Assembly: GCF_038002225.1 (NCBI RefSeq)
Contig: NZ_JBBOCA010000001.1
Location: 3,162,001-3,226,000 of the forward strand
From: Paenibacillus sp. FSL R7-0204
Lineage (GTDB): Bacteria; Bacillota; Bacilli; Paenibacillales; Paenibacillaceae
Reading direction: 5' to 3'
Length of the DNA stretch: 64,000 nucleotides
Part shown: positions 25,677 to 35,129 of the stretch, piece after piece
How positions within the stretch are numbered: the first letter of the stretch is position 1
How the letters are laid out: the number at the start of each line of letters is the position of its first letter
Position numbers and translations under genes: made by a program
Notes under the pieces: generated by a model
Told to the model about the DNA's origin: nothing
Seen by the model: the letters and a program-made list of their open reading frames with translations, nothing else
Databases searched by the model: none

Positions 25677-26474
25677 ATGGCCAAAGGCTTTGATTGCGCA
25701 GCACCGCTAACACGTACACTGGCTAAAAAATTCAAGGAGGATGGTCACGAATTCGTATGCCGTTACCTCGTGCCCTCCGGCTGGAAAAGGTTAACCCAGG
25801 CGGAGGCGGTTGCCATCAGCGCTGCGGGGCTGCAAATTGTCTCTGTGTATGAAACGACCGCCAGCCGTGCGCTGGGAGGCCGTGCAGCGGGTCTGACAGA
25901 CGGGGCGATTGCCGCACAGACGGCCCTTGCGGTTGGACAACCTGCCGGGAGCCGGATCTACTTCGCCGTTGATTTCGATGCCTCTGCAAAACAGATGGAT
26001 ACGGTGATAGAGTATATTACGGCAGCAGGAGAAGCCGCCCGGAATTACCAGTCGGGTGTTTACGGGAGCGTGACCGTTATTGAAGCTGCAATGGCCGCTA
26101 AGGCCTGCACCGGCTTTTGGCAGACGTATGCCTGGAGTAAAGGCCGAAAAGCGGAGGGTATCCACATTTATCAATACGACAACGGCCCCAAGGGATTGGG
26201 TCAGCCGGTTCACGGGGTGAATGTGGACCTCAATCAGTCGAGTGGAGAGGCGGGCTGGTGGAGCACACAGTCTGCTGCGGTTCCTGCACCAGGCAATGTA
26301 AACGGGGAGGGAAAAGACTATATGATGAAGAAAGAGGATGCGGGCAAGATCATTGCTTTTCTTCAAGCGGCTTATATGGCTGCAGGTAATGCAGAGTCTG
26401 GAAAAGAATTTCACCGTCTGGCGAATGAGCTGCGCAAAGCCTCGGGCCAAGCGGCAGACCCGAATAACCGTTAA
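25677..26474 (+). CDS. DUF1906 glycoside-hydrolase-like endolysin
   Basis: A 265-residue protein. Residues about 1-205 match the DUF1906/Rv2525c-like TIM-barrel hydrolase domain: KGFDCAAPLTRTLAKKF, VSVYETTAS, IYFAVDFDAS, GVYGSV, FWQTYAWS and the final VNVDLNQS, with the acidic residues in strand ends expected for a GH25-like lysozyme. A linker follows and a C-terminal helical module (KKEDAGKIIAFLQAAYMAAG...FHRLANELRKAS) is probably wall-binding. There is no signal peptide, so release depends on the holin. It ends at a strong terminator. Confidence 0.78.
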   Translation: MAKGFDCAAPLTRTLAKKFKEDGHEFVCRYLVPSGWKRLTQAEAVAISAAGLQIVSVYETTASRALGGRAAGLTDGAIAAQTALAVGQPAGSRIYFAVDFDASAKQMDTVIEYITAAGEAARNYQSGVYGSVTVIEAAMAAKACTGFWQTYAWSKGRKAEGIHIYQYDNGPKGLGQPVHGVNVDLNQSSGEAGWWSTQSAAVPAPGNVNGEGKDYMMKKEDAGKIIAFLQAAYMAAGNAESGKEFHRLANELRKASGQAADPNNR

Positions 26475-26491
26475 TCCGCAGAATGGTTAAC

Positions 26492-26515
26492 AGGCTGCCT
26501 TAGGGCGGCCTTTTT
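26492..26515 (+). terminator. Terminator closing the lysis operon
   Basis: AGGCTGCC (26492-26499) pairs with GGCGGCCT across TTAG, followed by TTTTT. It separates the lysis module from the toxin gene, which has its own promoter-like motif. Confidence 0.8.
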
Positions 26516-26568
26516 GACATGAGAATATACATAATTAATTGAATAAATGGATTTATTTATAACTCCGG

Positions 26569-26602
26569 CTGTAAAAAGCGCTATGGATTTTACTTTATCT
26601 AT
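26569..26602 (+). promoter_or_regulatory. Candidate SigO/RsoA-type promoter of the toxin gene
   Basis: CTGTAA (26569-26574), a 15-base spacer and TTACTTTATCTAT (26590-26602), 31 bases before the TTG start at 26634. Same spacing and blocks as upstream of the AAA+ gene. Confidence 0.5.
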
Positions 26603-26633
26603 AGGATCGATTTTTTACAGAGGGGGGACTCCA

Positions 26634-29600
26634 TTGCAGACCCAAGCAACCGTAAGTAAGGAGAAAGATAAAGCATCCGGCGGGCATAAACCATACAGCA
26701 ATCCGCAGGTATTCATTCGTCCGGCAGCCGCGAAACAACCGGACCCGGTAGAGATTATCCGGCGTGTCCGCCAGAATCCGGCTTCCTTAAGCCGTGAAGA
26801 CAAGCTGGCGCTCCAGCGCACACTCGGCAACCGGGCCGTGGTTCAATTGTTGTCGAGTCTGAAGGAGGATGGGAAGAAGAAAGAGCAGGCAGATCATGGA
26901 ACCCAGGCGGCTGGACCAAGTAAGAGCGTGGCCGCAGAAGCCCAGATGGAAGAGCATACGGATTCACCGGAACCGGTGCAAGCAGAAGCAGAGCAAGCCA
27001 GCGCTCCGGCTGAATCCAAGATGCAGAGCAAGGAGGAGCCCGAGGGCCAGGCAGCAAGCGCTGCTGCGTCTGTCACACAAACTAAGCCTGCTAGTGGGGG
27101 CAGTTCTTCAGGTCCCGTAGCCGTCAAAAAGACACCAGCGCCTGCCCGGGCAAAGGGGAGGGCTGAGGCCGCTGCAGAGGGGCAAGCTGAAGCGGCAGAA
27201 CGAGAGGACGACGCTCGGTCTGCAGAAGAAGCCGTCGAAGAGCCGTCTGCGGAGCCGTTGAATCCCGGGAAGGCGGAGGAGTCCGCAGCAGCTCAGGGAG
27301 AGGATGCGCCGGAGCCAGCCAAGAAGTCCGCCGCCTCCAAAGGAGCAGATGAACCGAAGAAAGCGTCCAAGGAGCCATCGCTTGGAGCAGCACTCGGTGC
27401 GTTAGCGGGAGATGGGAAGGAGAAGCCGGCGAAGGGCAAGACGGTGAAGATCAGCGGTGAAGATCCGGGGCAGATTCTGGATCAGCTGACACAGGTTCAG
27501 CCCACAGAGCTGGGGGATGCCTATGCCCAGGCGGTGAATGTATCCTCCGGTGCCTTCACGAAGCAGACGCAGAAGACCAAGCAAGGGCTGCCTGCTGTTC
27601 CGGTACCGATCGGCTTGAAAGGGAAGCCCTTGCAGGCCCGGAAGAAACCGGCAGCGCTGAAGCACACTGTGAAGGAAGGCTTCAAAAGCGAGCGTACCGG
27701 CGGGGCTGTTCCTGCGGGGAAGCTGGATAAAATGAACATTAGTTCTTCCGGTTTCGGGAGCAATCCAGAGGCGATGCTCAGCGAAATCCGATCCGCAGCC
27801 GCCCAGCCGCCGGGAATCAGCATGACCGGGGAGGCAGATCCCTCCCAGATGGAGGGCTTTCATCAGGAGGCCTCCCAGCAGGTGAGCGCAGCCAAGCAGG
27901 CGGAGATGGGCCAGATTAAGCAGCCGTTCGGGGAGAATGAGATCTATCCTGAGCCGGATGGCACCGTGGTGAAGGCTGCTGCAGGGCTGAAAGGCGGGCA
28001 GGCACCCGGGGCCAAAAAACTGCCTGCGCTGGCACTGCCTGCAGATATGACTGCCGGACTGAACCATAGTCTGGCTCCAGAGATGAAGAAGCAGCTTGGT
28101 ACCAAGCAGGCGGAATATAAGAAGGAACAAGCCAAATTCGACAGTAAAGTGCTGAGCTCCAAAGCTGACAGCCAGGCGCAAATCCGGCAGGCCGAGACCG
28201 AGGCGAAGAACAAGCAGATCAGCCAGCAGACTGGAGCCAAAGCAGAAGTCACCCAATTGCAGGGCGAGTGGAAAAAGGAGCTGGATGCTGCCGAGACGGA
28301 CTATACCAAACAGGCCGGGTCAGCCGCCCAGCAGAAGAAGCAGGAGATCAACAGCGTCCGCACTGACAAAGAGCGGGAAGCTCAGAAGAAGCAGTCTGAA
28401 GCGGAGCGGGAAGCGACGCAGGCCTACAGTAAAGCTAAGAAAGAAGCAGATGGCAAGCATGAAGAGGAGAAGGCTAAGGAAGAGAAGAAGGGCGGCTTTC
28501 TCGGTTGGGTGAAGGGCAAGCTGGAAGCTGTCGTCGAACTCGTTAAGAAAGCAGTTAACTTCATTTTTGAGGGTCTCCGCAAAGCAGTTAAGTTCATTTT
28601 TGACAAAGCAAAGCAGGCTGTACTGGGCATCATTGAACTGGGCCGCAAGCTGATTACAACCCTGATCAAGGGACTGGGTGTGTTGCTTAAAAAGCTGGTG
28701 TCCGTTGTATTTGCCAAGTTCCCCGGCATTGCGGCCAAGATATGCAGCAAGATTGACGGAGTTGTCAATAAGGCCATTAAAGCGGTCAACCAGCTGGCCC
28801 AGAAGCTCAAGACCAAGGTCACTCAGGTGATGGACTTCCTGGCTGCTAAGGTGGATCAGGCGCTGGCAGCAGTGCAGAACTTCTATTCCAAGCTGATCTC
28901 AACGCTCGGCAATCTGCTGATTGCAACTTTCCTGGATGTGCTCGTCCGTATAGGAGCGCTCGGGAAGGCAGCGAAGCGTTCATTCAGCCATCTGGAAGGG
29001 AAGATGTGGGAGTATCTGCTCGGAGTAGATATCTCCAAGCCAATGGGGGCTGGAGCAGCAGAAGGCGGAGCTGCAGAACAGGCAGAGGGCGCGGGTCCGG
29101 CAGCGGATGAGAAGCTGACCGCTGAAGATATCGAGATGGAATCGGTGGAGCAGGGCGAGATGGACCCTGCACTGGTGCAGGAGGCAAACCTGAAAGACGG
29201 AGAAACCAAAGAGATGTCCGGCAGCCGCGACCCGGCTACAATGGACAGCATAATGGCGGAATTCGACACCGGAGCAGCCAATCAGAGCCTTGGCGGCAAA
29301 ATTGCAGACGGTGCGAAGCTGCGCGCAGGCAATGCGAAAATGTTGTTTGACCAAATTAAATCATTTGTAATAAAATGGATGAAGAGTAATGGATTGAAGC
29401 TACTGGCTGCAGTCATCGGGATATTGGCTGGGATCGTGGTCGCAGAGATTGTAACAGGCGGAGCGATTACGGCTGCACTTCCGATGATTATTAACATCAT
29501 CACCGTATACCTGCAGGCAGATGCGATTAAGTCCGTGGCACAGACCATTGTCCAGGCCTCCGGCTATATTGGCACCTACCTGAGCCAGGGCTGGCAGAAG

Positions 29601-30698
29601 ATGATTGAGCCTGCGGCCATCGCGCTCGCAACCGCACTGGCCATGGGACTCGTTGAGCTCGCTATGGAGCTGGGCTTCAAGGCCATAGGAGCAGGAGTCA
29701 AGAAAGCCGGACAAGCAGCGAAAAAGGGTATTGATGCAGCCGCGAAGGGTGCCAAGAACTTAGCGGGCGCAGGAGCCAAAGGCATCAAGAGCCTGCTGAA
29801 ATCCGGAGCCAAGCTGGCCTCCAGGAGCGGCAGCATGATTATACGTAATGGTAAAGTCGTGATCAAGAGCCTGCAAAAAGGGCTCATGAAGGGGGCCAAA
29901 AATCTCCGGGGCCTGCTGGACCGGATTCTGCAGAAGTTCAAGTTCAAGAAGTTTAAGCTGGTGCGCAAGGGCAAGCATATTCGTCTGTACGGCGAGGTTA
30001 ATCCTTGGGTGTTGCTGGCTGATGGAACGATTCAAGAAGTAGATAGTCTGGATGGAAGAAAAGCTGGCATTAGTACTCAGGCTGGGTTGGATAAGATTAA
30101 GAGTTTGCCCGAATCCCAAAGAATTGCTATCTATAACGCGGCTGCGTTGAGAAAAGACGGAAAGATTGATTTTAGCAGGATTGATAAAAATCTTAGAAAA
30201 TCAATTAAGTATGTTGATCGATTCGATAAAGTCAGTAAGAAAAAAGTTTTAAAACCAAATGTAAAGTACTCATCACGAGCAGGATATAAGTACGAAACAG
30301 ATATATTAGGTCGAATCGATAATGTTGAAGCTGATTTACAACTGGGTAAGGTTAAGAGAAACCCTTATGCACAAAGTAATGTGGGCGGAGATGAAAGAAT
30401 TCGAGGAGAGTATCCAGAGAGAGATGATGGAGGCCACTTAATCGGAAGTCAATTTAAAGGTTCTGGAGGAATTGATAATTTAGTTCCTATGAATTCTCAA
30501 ATCAATGAAGCTGGAGGAAGTTGGCATGAACTTGAAAAAGAATGGGCAGAAGCTTTGAATAAAGGGGGGAAAGTGAAATTGAAAATTAAGCCTCAGTATT
30601 CAAGTGATTCTGTAAGACCTACTAGTTTCAAAATTGAATATTCGATAAATGGTGGGAAGACTCAAAGACCTATAATAAAAAATCAAATTGGAGGCTAA
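26634..30698 (+). CDS. eCIS-associated polymorphic toxin with non-specific nuclease tip
   Basis: Start chosen at TTG 26634, behind AGAGGGGGGAC; an upstream in-frame ATG at 26547 has no ribosome site and would span the promoter. 1354 residues: LALQRTLGNRAVVQLL at 58-73 (a motif typical of the N-terminus of eCIS-linked DUF4157-type cargo), an Ala/Glu/Pro-rich disordered stretch about 80-280, a charged coiled coil about 480-620, amphipathic helices about 620-775, a hydrophobic membrane-like segment about 920-1010, a basic core (KSLLKSGAKLAS to LYGEVNPWVLL) about 1045-1125, and a C-terminal DNA/RNA non-specific endonuclease domain about 1210-1354 with DDGGHLIGSQF carrying the catalytic His and DNLVPMNSQIN after it. 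The tip is visibly A/T-rich compared with the core. Probably payload of the particle encoded downstream. Confidence 0.8.
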   Translation: MQTQATVSKEKDKASGGHKPYSNPQVFIRPAAAKQPDPVEIIRRVRQNPASLSREDKLALQRTLGNRAVVQLLSSLKEDGKKKEQADHGTQAAGPSKSVAAEAQMEEHTDSPEPVQAEAEQASAPAESKMQSKEEPEGQAASAAASVTQTKPASGGSSSGPVAVKKTPAPARAKGRAEAAAEGQAEAAEREDDARSAEEAVEEPSAEPLNPGKAEESAAAQGEDAPEPAKKSAASKGADEPKKASKEPSLGAALGALAGDGKEKPAKGKTVKISGEDPGQILDQLTQVQPTELGDAYAQAVNVSSGAFTKQTQKTKQGLPAVPVPIGLKGKPLQARKKPAALKHTVKEGFKSERTGGAVPAGKLDKMNISSSGFGSNPEAMLSEIRSAAAQPPGISMTGEADPSQMEGFHQEASQQVSAAKQAEMGQIKQPFGENEIYPEPDGTVVKAAAGLKGGQAPGAKKLPALALPADMTAGLNHSLAPEMKKQLGTKQAEYKKEQAKFDSKVLSSKADSQAQIRQAETEAKNKQISQQTGAKAEVTQLQGEWKKELDAAETDYTKQAGSAAQQKKQEINSVRTDKEREAQKKQSEAEREATQAYSKAKKEADGKHEEEKAKEEKKGGFLGWVKGKLEAVVELVKKAVNFIFEGLRKAVKFIFDKAKQAVLGIIELGRKLITTLIKGLGVLLKKLVSVVFAKFPGIAAKICSKIDGVVNKAIKAVNQLAQKLKTKVTQVMDFLAAKVDQALAAVQNFYSKLISTLGNLLIATFLDVLVRIGALGKAAKRSFSHLEGKMWEYLLGVDISKPMGAGAAEGGAAEQAEGAGPAADEKLTAEDIEMESVEQGEMDPALVQEANLKDGETKEMSGSRDPATMDSIMAEFDTGAANQSLGGKIADGAKLRAGNAKMLFDQIKSFVIKWMKSNGLKLLAAVIGILAGIVVAEIVTGGAITAALPMIINIITVYLQADAIKSVAQTIVQASGYIGTYLSQGWQKMIEPAAIALATALAMGLVELAMELGFKAIGAGVKKAGQAAKKGIDAAAKGAKNLAGAGAKGIKSLLKSGAKLASRSGSMIIRNGKVVIKSLQKGLMKGAKNLRGLLDRILQKFKFKKFKLVRKGKHIRLYGEVNPWVLLADGTIQEVDSLDGRKAGISTQAGLDKIKSLPESQRIAIYNAAALRKDGKIDFSRIDKNLRKSIKYVDRFDKVSKKKVLKPNVKYSSRAGYKYETDILGRIDNVEADLQLGKVKRNPYAQSNVGGDERIRGEYPERDDGGHLIGSQFKGSGGIDNLVPMNSQINEAGGSWHELEKEWAEALNKGGKVKLKIKPQYSSDSVRPTSFKIEYSINGGKTQRPIIKNQIGG

Positions 30699-30704
30699 AA
30701 TAAT

Positions 30705-31184
30705 ATGGAAATGCAATTGGATAAATTATACTCAGATATCGCAGAGCGCATATTAGATATGCTGCCTGAAGATAAGTGGGAAGAGATTAATTTGCACGCA
30801 GAGATACTTGATGACTCTAGTAATGTATACTTTTATTTCAATACTCAAGCGGATAAGGAATTTCAATACTCTCATGATATTCCAAATATATATGGTGTGA
30901 GCGATGAAATATATGATGAATTGTTAACTGAATTAAATGGGAAATTTGAAGAATTAAGAGGAATCTTTATTCATAATGGGCAGGAGAAATGGACTAATGT
31001 AACAGTGGTTCTGAAGTATCCTAGTAAATTTAAAATCAATTTTGGATACGAAGATATTTTAGCCTCTAAAATATCTCCAACACAACGACAGATGATTTTT
31101 GAATATCAGTATCTAGGTATATTTCCTAATGGGGAAGAGAATAAAAAAATAATAGAGAATTTTGTGAAAAGTCAAGCAGAATAA
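30705..31184 (+). CDS. YezG-like (DUF600) immunity protein
   Basis: A 159-residue acidic, A/T-rich gene 6 bases after the toxin stop. LYSDIAERILDMLPEDKWEEINLHAEI, YSHDIPNIYGVSDEIYDEL, KWTNVTVVL and KINFGYEDI match the YezG family of immunity proteins, which in Bacillus subtilis protect against YeeF, an LXG toxin ending in the same type of DNA/RNA non-specific nuclease. Pairing of toxin and immunity families therefore agrees. It is cytosolic and would protect the producer against its own cargo. Confidence 0.78.
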   Translation: MEMQLDKLYSDIAERILDMLPEDKWEEINLHAEILDDSSNVYFYFNTQADKEFQYSHDIPNIYGVSDEIYDELLTELNGKFEELRGIFIHNGQEKWTNVTVVLKYPSKFKINFGYEDILASKISPTQRQMIFEYQYLGIFPNGEENKKIIENFVKSQAE

Positions 31185-31296
31185 GTATAAATTAATGTTA
31201 TGCTTATGTAGCTATATTTCATATACGGGTAATTTAATTGTGTCACTGATTTTTACAAAATATAGGGATTCTAAAAGAATAACAATATCATTTATT

Positions 31297-31340
31297 GAAG
31301 CTTATTCCCTTTAAAGTAAGGGGGTTAATAAGCTTCTTTT
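31297..31340 (+). terminator. Terminator after the first immunity gene
   Basis: GAAGCTTATT (31297-31306) pairs perfectly with AATAAGCTTC (31327-31336), followed by TTTT. The rest of 31185-31449 holds only this hairpin and the copied AAA+ leader. Confidence 0.8.
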
Positions 31341-31383
31341 ATTAATGTTATTCATCATAATGCAATTCAATTGATGAGGGTTC

Positions 31384-31447
31384 ATTTAAATTCTCCCATC
31401 CCCAAAACTAACTTTATGGTATGAACAAGAAATATAGAGTGAGGAGA
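31384..31447 (+). repeat. Copy of the AAA+ gene leader before orphan cassette 2
   Basis: CCCCAAAACTAACTTTAT...TATGAACAAGAAATATAGAGTGAGGA closely matches 36972-37019 in front of the AAA+ ATPase gene. The -10-like block is preserved (TAACTTTATGG) but the TTGTAA box is not. Immediately after GAGTGAGGAGAGC the sequence switches to the toxin core, so the leader (with its ribosome-site-like GAGTGAGGA) has been joined to a truncated toxin. Confidence 0.7.
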
Positions 31448-31449
31448 GC

Positions 31450-32417
31450 TTGCTGAAATCCGGAGCCAAGCTGGCCTCCAAGAGCGGCAGGATGATTATA
31501 CGTAATGGTAAAATCGTAATTAAGAGCCTGCAAAAGGGGCTCATGAAGGGGGCCAAAAAGCTCCGGGGCCTGCTGGACCGGATTCTGCAGAAGTTCAAGT
31601 TCAAGAAGTTTAAGCTGGTGCGCAAGGGCAAGTATATCCGTCTGTACGGCGAGGTTAATCCTTGGGTGCTGTTGATTGACGGAACGATTCAAGAAGTAGA
31701 TAGTCTGGATGGAAGAAAAGCAGGGATTAATACTCAGGCAGAACTCGATAAGATAAAGAGCCTGAAACCATCTGAGAGAATTGATGTTTATAATAATGCG
31801 GTTACAAAACCTGACGGTAAATTGATTTTGATAGTATTAAGTTGCCTGATACTAATGTTCCTACAGCATTCAAACAGACAGATTTTGCTAGTTCTTATCA
31901 AGATAGATTACATCAAACACCTGGTAAAAAGAATGTAAAGGTTAGCTTTGAGGCAACTAGAGGTGAATCATTGGCTACTCTCAAGCAACCCGCAGATCCA
32001 AAATTAAAACAAATACTAGATGATGCTGGAGTTAAGGGAATCAAATACAAGAACTCAGTTCCTGACTTCTCTCCTGTTGCTAAAGCTCAGGTGGAAGTCG
32101 ATCATATGCTAGGGGGATTAGGGGATATGGGGAAAAAAGCTCGACGAATTAATTTTGCCCAAGCAGATTTGAAATTAGTTGATCAGCTTAATGCCTCCCC
32201 TGAATTGGCACGTCAGTTTGGAATGAAAGCGGGATCAATTAAAAGAGCAGATGTAGCAAAATATCGAAATAGAAACGGTTTAACTTGGCATGAGCTAAAT
32301 GATGTAAAAACTCTACAGCTCGTTCCTACTGAGATCAATGATACATTTGGACACCTAGGTGGAGTAGGAGAAATAAATGCAGGAGCGTTTGAGTTTGGTG
32401 GATTTGCTCATAAATAA
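31450..32417 (+). pseudogene. Orphan toxin cassette 2 (WHE-type HNH nuclease), frameshifted
   Basis: The first about 85 codons copy the toxin core (from LLKSGAKLAS through LYGEVNPWVLLIDGTIQEVDS) and the same type-A linker. The frame is lost at about 31817-31825: one frame ends with KPDGKLI and the continuation IDFDSIKLPDTNVP is in the next frame, equivalent to loss of one A in an A-run. The tail (to 32417) is an HNH/EndoVII-type nuclease with VEVDHMLGG, NGLTWHELND, LQLVPTEINDTFGHLGGVGE. It may start at TTG 31450 behind GAGGAGAGC. No N-terminal cargo region is present, so it is inactive as it stands. Confidence 0.75.
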
Positions 32418-32432
32418 AGAGGAGGCTGTGAA

Positions 32433-32900
32433 ATGATTATAAACGATGAGGTTTTTGGAGAACTAAACTATGAATTTGGTTGGACAAAGGATACCACTAT
32501 TAATTTTTTTGGAAAGGAATATGAGATATCAATAATGATTGATGGTGAAGAAGATGAAGAAATTGATGAAGAGCAACATGAATCATATACTTCATTGCTG
32601 CAACATTGGGGGGAGTTGCAGCATAGTTTCATAGATGCAATTTTGAAATATTATATTCAGAAGAGACATGAGCTTGGTTATAATGTGGAATTTAATGGAA
32701 GTTATCCGTTAATTACAACGACAGATCAATTATTAAACCATATATCATTGTCAGGAATAACTATTCCGTTTCCAGATATTAATGAAGGCAGAGATATAGG
32801 GATTACGTTTGACTGCACTTGGGATAACGAGAATGGTTTAGGTCTTCGTCTAGTTAATGAACAAGTTTTAAAAGTCGGTTATCAGGATGTGGCAATTTAA
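32433..32900 (+). CDS. Immunity protein of cassette 2 (DUF6985-like)
   Basis: 155 residues, ATG behind GAGGAGGCTGTGAA, 15 bases after the nuclease frame. It is acidic (DGEEDEEIDEEQHE) and soluble, with YYIQKRHELGYNVEF, ITTTDQLLNHISLSGITI and IGITFDCTWDNENGLGLRL, the pattern of DUF6985-type proteins that commonly follow polymorphic nuclease toxins. It is intact although its toxin is frameshifted, so it may still protect against kin carrying that warhead. Assignment as immunity rests mainly on position and composition. Confidence 0.65.
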   Translation: MIINDEVFGELNYEFGWTKDTTINFFGKEYEISIMIDGEEDEEIDEEQHESYTSLLQHWGELQHSFIDAILKYYIQKRHELGYNVEFNGSYPLITTTDQLLNHISLSGITIPFPDINEGRDIGITFDCTWDNENGLGLRLVNEQVLKVGYQDVAI

Positions 32901-32969
32901 CTACCCTTTTTTCTGTTTCATAAGAAATAAATAATAAGCTGAAGTAAATATCTCGTAATATGTAAAATG

Positions 32970-33007
32970 GTGCATTAATGGATAATCCATAATGCACTCT
33001 TTTTTTC
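32970..33007 (+). terminator. Terminator after cassette 2
   Basis: GTGCATT-ATGGAT (32970-32982) pairs with ATCCAT-AATGCAC (32985-32997), followed by a T-run of seven from 33000. Confidence 0.8.
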
Positions 33008-33051
33008 TATTAAATTCTTCTGCTTTATCTCGAAATTTGAAAATTCCTCGC

Positions 33052-34215
33052 CAGTCATTGTGATATTGGCCGCTTTGGTTGTCGCAGAGATTGTGACCGG
33101 TGGGGCTATAACCGCCGCACTTCCGATGATTATCAACATCATCACCGTATACCTGCAAGCAGATGCCAAAAAATCCGTAGCACAGACCATTGTCCAAGCC
33201 TCCGGCTACATCGGCACTTACCTTAGCCAGGGCTGGCAGAAGATGATCGAACCTGCCGCAATTGCGCTCGCTACTGCACTGGCGATGGGGCTGGTTGAGC
33301 TGGCGATGGCGGGCGGCTTCAAAGCTGTCGGAGCCAACCTCAAGAAAGCCGGACAAGCTGTCAAGAAGGGCGTCGGAGCGGCAGCCAGCGGGGTGAAGAA
33401 CGTTGTAGGCGCAGGAGCCAAAGGCATCAAGAGCCTGCTGAAATCCGGAGCCAAGCTGGCCTCCAAGAGCGGCAGCATGATTACGTAATGGTAAAATCGT
33501 GATCAAGAGCCTGCAAAAGGGGCTCGTGAAGGGGGCCAAAAATCTCCGGGGCCTGCTGGACCGGATTCTGCAAAAGTTCAAGTTCAAGAAGTTTAAGCTG
33601 GTGCGTAAGGGCAAGCATATTCGTCTGTACGGCGAGGTTAATCCTTGGGTGCTGTTGATTGACGGAACTATGCAGGAGATCCCAAAGAAAGACTTCGAAC
33701 AGGAGTTTAAGCGATTAAAGCAAGAGGGTAAGCAACCGGTTAAGCTTAATGCTGCAGAATATAGCAAACTAAATAAATTAGATAGTGATAAGCGAATCGA
33801 AATCTCAAAGAATGCTAACGGAGATAAAAGTAAGATTGATTTTGATAGTATTAAAGAACCGACTCCCGAAAAAAAATCTAGAAATAAGCCGAAAGAAAGA
33901 CTTCCTAGAACAGGTGGTAAATGGGAAGGAGAACCTGGGAACGGGAAATGGTATTCTGATCATTCAGAAGTTAAGGAAGTAATAGGAGACGAACCTATAA
34001 TATTCAAAGATGGCAAACCTGATTTTTCAAGATGGTCAAATTATGAATTAGAATTTGAATTGGGACAATTAAATGGAACTGATGCACTATTAAAGTCTCA
34101 AGGATTGACGCCTCACCATTTAAGTAATACAGAAATACAAATGATTCCGTCAAAACTTCATGGAAATATACCACATAAGGGTTCGGCATCTGAAATGAGA
34201 AACGCAATGGATTAA
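33052..34215 (+). pseudogene. Orphan toxin cassette 3 (HNH/EndoVII nuclease), frameshifted
   Basis: The copy of the toxin gene begins at about 33052 (equivalent to about 29410) in the middle of the hydrophobic segment, so there is no cargo N-terminus. The core breaks at 33480-33490, where ATTATACGT of the parent is ATTACGT (two bases lost), giving a stop; the frame resumes at NGKIVIKSLQKG. The linker is type B (DGTMQEIPKKDFEQEFKRLKQEG...KIDFDSIKEP). The tip has GKWEGEPGNGKWYSDHS, FKDGKPDFSRWS and LTPHHLSNTEIQMIPSKLHG, NIPHKGSASEMR: an HNH/EndoVII-superfamily DNase. Confidence 0.75.
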
Positions 34216-34285
34216 ACCACGTCAAAAAGATCTAAAGAGAAGAAAGTAGTAGCAAATATAAACCTTAAAGGAGCTCAGATAACGA

Positions 34286-34975
34286 ATGAAAGAGATAAAC
34301 AAAACCTTTAATCGTATGGAAGAACATTTAAATGCTATAGGGTTACCAAGTAGAGATATAGTTGATCCCATGGTTCGTGTTTCTAATATTGAAAATAAAT
34401 ACAATATTTCATTTCCTGAATTGTATAAGCTTTTTGTACTTAAATACGGAAATTCTATATTCAATGAAAGTGTTACCTATAATTCAATAGAATTATCTCC
34501 TTGTGCAGATAAGAATGGCCTTAGTACTTTTGATTCTTTTTTTGGTTTTGATGGTGGCGTGGATGACCTGGAAAATAAAATTAATCAGTATTACGAAAGA
34601 ATTCCCAGCTCGTTAATGCCTATTGCGGACGATGGGAATGGAAATCTTATATGCATTGGTGTAAAGGGTAATTACAATGAGAAAATTTATTTTTGGCATC
34701 ACTAAGATGAATTTAGTGCAAATTTAATGCTTAATGAAAAAAAATATAGGAATATTGGTTTAGATGATTATTGGGATAATATATTTTTAATCTCAAATAC
34801 TTTTATTGATTTTATTAGTAGTCTTGAAATTGAACAACCAGAAGAACAAAAAGTTGAATTGAAAATTGTAAGAGAAAGAATGAATAGTGACTTTATTGCC
34901 AATATGTTAGCCGCTAGAGCAGAATTGGAGGCAAAAGAAAAAGAAAGAAAAGACAAGAATAATGGCAAGGGCTGA
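34286..34975 (+). pseudogene. SUKH (SMI1/KNR4) immunity gene with in-frame stop
   Basis: Residues 1-139 (NRMEEHLNAIGLPSRDIVDP, FPELYKLFVLKYGNS, LMPIADDGNGNLICIGVKG, KIYFWHH) are a classic SUKH immunity fold. A TAA at 34703-34705 interrupts the same frame, which then continues DEFSANLMLNEKKYRNIGLDD to 34975, the normal end of such proteins. A GAA-to-TAA change would explain it. It is the partner of the cassette 3 nuclease and is damaged along with it. The truncated 139-residue form could retain some activity. Confidence 0.75.
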
Positions 34976-35052
34976 AAAATGAAGCTGTAGGGAGGCTCTG
35001 TACCAAAAATCAGTAAAGCATTTTTCACAGAACCTCTAACTATCAATCCATC

Positions 35053-35097
35053 AGGTCGATTTCAGTCTAATAACTGAATAATCGACCTTCTTTTTTC
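35053..35097 (+). terminator. Terminator after cassette 3
   Basis: AGGTCGAT-TTCAGT (35053-35066) pairs with ACTGAA and ATCGACCT (35073-35088) with a small bulge, followed by a T-run. Its AGGTCRATT stem resembles the terminator after cassette 4. Confidence 0.75.
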
Positions 35098-35129
35098 TTT
35101 ATTGTCTCAGTAACTTTTTTGGAAAGCTT

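Noticed and set aside
26547..26633. In-frame ATG at 26547 as toxin start
   Set aside because: It has no ribosome site and would place coding sequence over the promoter-like motif; TTG 26634 has AGAGGGGGGAC in front.
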